A stretch of 5,015 bases of DNA, from assembly GCA_946479475.1 (NCBI GenBank), contig CAMLGG010000344.1, positions 1-5,015 of the forward strand. Direction: 5' to 3'. Below are positions 1 to 5,015 of the stretch, piece by piece. The notes under the pieces were generated by a model. It saw only the letters and a program-made list of their open reading frames with translations. It did not search any database and had not been told where the DNA came from. Within the stretch, counting starts at the first letter, position 1. Each line of letters opens with the position of its first letter. Source of the stretch: an uncultured Ideonella sp. Lineage in GTDB: Bacteria; Pseudomonadota; Gammaproteobacteria; Burkholderiales; Burkholderiaceae. The position numbers and the translations under genes were made by a program.

Positions 1-3012
<3,012 letters not shown>

Positions 3013-3076
3013 GGCAAAGGTTCCATGTCTTCACGGCCGGGCAGAATGCCGCCGCCAGCGGACGGACAGGCTGCGG

Positions 3077-3103
3077 AGGTGCAGTAGGTGCCGCAGGTGC
3101 CGC
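3077..3103. repeat. Short tandem repeat, three 9-base units
   Basis: Three units follow one another: AGGTGCAGT, AGGTGCCGC, AGGTGCCGC, then a partial AGGTTCC. In the intI frame they produce the repeated Gly-Thr-Cys tripeptide of the tail. The 9-base unit preserves frame, so copy-number changes would not interrupt the reading frame. Confidence 0.75.
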
Positions 3104-3120
3104 AGGTTCCATCAACACGA

Positions 3121-3139
3121 AGGGCGCCATGGGCGCCCT
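3121..3139. repeat. Perfect 8-base inverted repeat (hairpin) after the IntI core
   Basis: AGGGCGCC (3121-3128) and GGCGCCCT (3132-3139) form a perfect all-G/C-rich stem around an ATG triloop. It lies downstream of the conserved end of intI and upstream of dnaE2. No T-tract follows on the minus strand, so it is not a typical intrinsic terminator. It could slow transcription, stabilise an mRNA end, or be incidental in G/C-rich DNA. Confidence 0.55.
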
Positions 3140-4321
3140 GGCCACCCTGGGGACCGTAGGCGGCAACCGGCTCGCGGGCGTTCAGGCGCCGCCCGGAGGC
3201 GGATGCACCACTGCCGGTGGGCGCGAACTCCGAGACCAGGTCGTCCAACGGGCTGCGCACGCCACTGCTGCCCAACCGCAGCACATGGGTGTAGATCATG
3301 GTCGTGCTGACATCGGAATGCCCCAGCAGCTCCTGCACCGTCCGGATGTCCACGCCCGCCTGCAGCAAATGGGTGGCAAAGGAGTGGCGCAGCGTATGAG
3401 GAGTTGCCGGCTTCGCTATACGCGCTTCTTGCACGCTGCGCTTGAAGGCACGCTGGAAGGCCTGATCCTGGAGGTGATGCCTGCGGCGCTCGCGCCGCCC
3501 GTCCTGCCCGGGCACCGTCGATCGCGGGTCGAGGGAGACGGTGGCTTGGGGAAAGACCCAGAACCAGGTCCAGGAATCGGCGGCCCTCGTGTACTTGCGG
3601 GCCAGGGCATGAGGCAAGTGGACGCCGGCCAGGCCGGCGTCACGATCGGCGCGGTGCAGTTCGTGGGCTCGTTGCAACTGAATCTTCAACGGCCCCTCGA
3701 GCGCGGCGGGCAGCATCACGACCCGATCCTTGCCGCCCTTGCCATCGCGCACGATGATGACCCGGCGCGCGAAATCTATGTCCTTCACTCGCAGGCGCAG
3801 TCCCTCCAACAGGCGCATGCCGGTGCCGTAGAGCAAGCGACCGACGAGGCGATGCTCGTCCGGCAGTGCGGCGAGCAGACGCGCAACCTCGGCGTGCGTC
3901 AACACCACCGGCAATCGCGCCTGCCGCTTGGGCCGGCCGAGCTCGCTCATCCATGGCAGATCCTTCTGCCCGAGCACGTGCTGATAGAGGAATAGCAGCG
4001 CCGACAGCGCCTGCTTGTGCGTGGAGGGCGAAACCTGGCGATCGGCGGCCAGCCAGGTGAGGAAGGATTCGATCTCGGCCTGCCCCAGCGATCGGGGATG
4101 CTGCAAACCGTGGAAACGGATGAAGGCCTTGACCCAATGCACGTAGGCCTCCTCCGTTCGAATGCTGTAGTGGCGGTAGCGGATGTGCTGGCGCAACTGA
4201 TCGAGCAGGCGAAGCGAGGACCCGGGAGGCTCCAGGGGGGCTGGATGGTCAGGGGGCGAGCGGGGGGCTTCCATGCTTGCGGGTTGGGAACGCTCGGCCA
4301 TGCTTGGCGAACGCACGAACA

Positions 4322-4337
4322 CTGTATTTATGTACAG
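4322..4337. promoter_or_regulatory. LexA operator (SOS box)
   Basis: CTGTATTTATGTACAG matches the gamma/betaproteobacterial LexA consensus CTGT-N8-ACAG at all eight fixed positions. The flanks (CA on the left, TA on the right) are close to the extended E. coli form TACTGT...ACAGTA. The A/T-rich core stands out in a strongly G/C-rich window. It overlaps the -10 region of the intI promoter, 20 bases upstream of the intI ATG, so LexA binding should block transcription until DNA damage triggers LexA self-cleavage. LexA control of intI is established for class 1 and Vibrio integrons. Confidence 0.88.
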
Positions 4338-4364
4338 TATGACGTTAGCATTGATCCATGGCAA
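4336..4364 (-). promoter_or_regulatory. Putative intI promoter (Pint)
   Basis: Read on the minus strand, a -35 box TTGCCA (4364-4359, five of six to TTGACA) and a -10 box CATACT (4341-4336, four of six to TATAAT) are separated by exactly 17 bases. Transcription would begin near 4329, leaving a leader of about 28 bases before ATG 4301. The -10 box overlaps the LexA operator, as expected for direct repression. No other promoter was recognised before dnaE2, so this one may serve both genes. Assigned by consensus match only. Confidence 0.6.
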
Positions 4365-4594
4365 GTCATCCACGACAGGCAAGAAAGAGGCGCCCGCTTC
4401 ATTCCGGCGACAAGGGCTTCACGCCGCCACGACAGCCTCAGCAAGTGACAGACCGGACATGGCCCGAACCCTGGATCGACGAGCTTTCGTCGGGGCCACA
4501 CGTGCTCCCGTCCTGCCCTCTGGTCGACGCCGCCGCTCGCAACCGATTGCCGGGCGACGAGCGGCCACCCCTGTGCCCGGTGGAAAGCCACCAG

Positions 4595-4921
4595 GTGATC
4601 AAGCGCCTGAAGCCAGGCCAAGCCGGCGCACGCGGCCTGGCTCGACGCTTCGGCCCCGCTCTCGTCTGCGTCCGCTATCGAGAAAGCGACGCCGGCGACA
4701 CCCGCTTCACCACCATCGAACTCGTGGTCGACCAGCGCCCGGCTCGCCGACAGCCGCTGGTTCGCGTCCAGATCCGCTACGACGACGCCGACACCCGCCG
4801 CCAGGCCATGGCCCTCGGCGCGCAATGGGACGAATCCGAACGAACGTGGCGCATGCCACGCCGCGCCGCCATCAAGCTCGGCCTGCTCACCAACCGCCCC
4901 AAGGCCAAAGCCCCAGAATAG
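4595..4921 (+). CDS. Small conserved protein of unknown function with DUF5710-like C-terminal motif
   Basis: A 108-codon reading frame of unknown function. The N-terminal half has VIKRLKPGQAG (residues 1-11) and LVCVRYRES...TTIELVVD (23-46), a pattern I recall from a family of roughly 100-residue hypothetical proteins in gamma- and betaproteobacteria. The C-terminal half, VQIRYDDADTRR then ALGAQWDESERTWRMP (73-88), resembles the DUF5710 signature of a short strand followed by AKxLGAxWDxxxKxWxxP. No signal peptide or membrane segment is visible; the protein is basic at its end. GTG 4595 was chosen because family-like sequence starts there and GGAAAG lies seven bases upstream (4583-4588). The same frame opens at ATG 4358, but those 79 extra residues are low-complexity and that ATG lies within the intI -35 box. 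The gene diverges from intI and sits before attI, an unusual place. No promoter for it was recognised. Confidence 0.65.
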   Translation: MIKRLKPGQAGARGLARRFGPALVCVRYRESDAGDTRFTTIELVVDQRPARRQPLVRVQIRYDDADTRRQAMALGAQWDESERTWRMPRRAAIKLGLLTNRPKAKAPE

Positions 4922-4929
4922 CCACCGAT

Positions 4930-5015
4930 GGACACCCCCTCCCCACAAACGCCCCCAAACGTGGATACAAACAACCAGCAATGGCGAGGGCGGGTGAGGT
5001 CTAAAACACGTTAGG
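4930..5015 (+). other. attI: Probable integron attI recombination site (right part truncated)
   Basis: The window ends with GTCTAAAACACGTTAGG (4999-5015). This closely resembles the end of class 1 attI1, CCTAAAACAAAGTTAGG, with the spacer one base shorter. It contains an inverted pair of integrase core boxes: L-like GTCTAA (4999-5004) and R box GTTAGG (5010-5015, consensus GTTRRRY, seventh base outside the window). IntI would exchange strands between G5010 and T5011. Upstream, CAAAC recurs at 4946, 4956 and 4968, and may represent accessory integrase-binding repeats like DR1/DR2 of attI1. The left boundary is approximate. The orientation, divergent from intI with cassettes expected rightward, fits integron architecture. 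Confidence 0.7.

Larger units (their letters stand above)
3013..3236 (-). other. intI-dnaE2 junction encoding the IntI tail
   Basis: Lies between the end of recognisable IntI homology and the dnaE2 ATG. The intI frame stays open and would encode a Gly/Ala-rich sequence with a repeated Gly-Thr-Cys motif and no recognised domain. No LexA box, recognisable promoter or ImuB remnant was found on the minus strand. It may be a former intergenic spacer made coding by loss of the normal intI stop codon. Confidence 0.5.
4302..4594. other. Divergent intergenic spacer between intI and the small conserved gene
   Basis: The left end holds the LexA operator and intI promoter. The remainder, about 4365-4594, contains the upstream open extension of the small gene's frame, which has low-complexity Pro/Arg-rich coding and no family resemblance. 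I see no RNA gene, attC-like site or convincing rightward promoter here. It may simply be untranslated leader and spacer. Confidence 0.5.

Noticed and set aside
3121..3139. Intrinsic terminator of intI
   Set aside because: The stem is good, but no T-rich run follows on the minus strand.
3129..3995. A 288-codon open frame on the plus strand
   Set aside because: It is antisense to the intI catalytic domain and shows no recognisable motif.
4302..4382. Upstream ATG at 4382 as the intI start
   Set aside because: It would place the start above the -35/-10 boxes and the LexA operator, and the added residues have no IntI similarity. ATG 4301 fits a short leader.
4370..4435. Direct repeat CCACGACAG at 4370 and 4427 as mobile-element target duplication
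   Set aside because: Only nine bases, with no element or inverted repeats between the copies; chance is likely.
4358..4594. ATG 4358 as the start of the small conserved gene
   Set aside because: The extra 79 residues are low-complexity, the ATG overlaps the intI -35 box and lacks a ribosome-binding site. GTG 4595 has GGAAAG upstream and coincides with the start of family-like sequence.
4328..4981. A 217-codon minus-strand frame opposite the small gene
   Set aside because: Gly/Val/Ala-rich composition typical of a shadow frame. It would also run through the attI region and the intI promoter.
4922..5009. A cassette promoter (Pc) before attI
   Set aside because: GATACA at 4964 is a possible -10, but no acceptable -35 is found 16-18 bases upstream.
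4930..5015. Interpretation of the right-edge site as a cassette attC
   Set aside because: No convincing paired R''/L'' boxes or long imperfect palindrome precede GTTAGG. The weak C-rich/G-rich complementarity (4935-4944 with 4986-4994) is explained by composition, and the CTAAAAC-GTTAGG form matches attI better.

Overview
The window comes from a high-GC proteobacterium, probably gamma- or betaproteobacterial. The evidence is strong G/C bias at third codon positions, a dnaE2-type error-prone polymerase, and a LexA operator of the CTGT-N8-ACAG type used in those classes. It covers the platform of a chromosomal-type integron joined to an SOS-mutagenesis gene. I cannot name the species.

Layout, right to left, because the main genes lie on the minus strand. 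Positions 4930-5015 hold a probable attI site; the last six bases are a GTTAGG core box, so the first gene cassette should begin just past the window edge. Positions 4595-4921 (+) encode a small conserved protein of unknown function with a DUF5710-like C-terminal motif. Positions 4302-4594 are a divergent regulatory spacer with an intI promoter and a perfect LexA box. Positions 4301-2832 (-) are the integron integrase gene intI; recognisable homology ends near 3237 and the rest is an unusual tail. Positions 3012-1 (-) are dnaE2 (imuC), complete at its N-terminus and cut by the window edge at its C-terminus.

The most notable point is the arrangement LexA box - intI - dnaE2 on one strand. The intI reading frame overlaps the dnaE2 start by about 180 bases, and no separate dnaE2 promoter is evident. 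The sequence therefore suggests that cassette recombination (IntI) and error-prone DNA synthesis (DnaE2) may be transcribed together from one LexA-repressed promoter. The usual upstream partner of dnaE2, imuB, is not beside it. A second oddity is the gene between intI and attI, which places the recombination site about 710 bases from the integrase start, against about 100-250 bases in familiar integrons.
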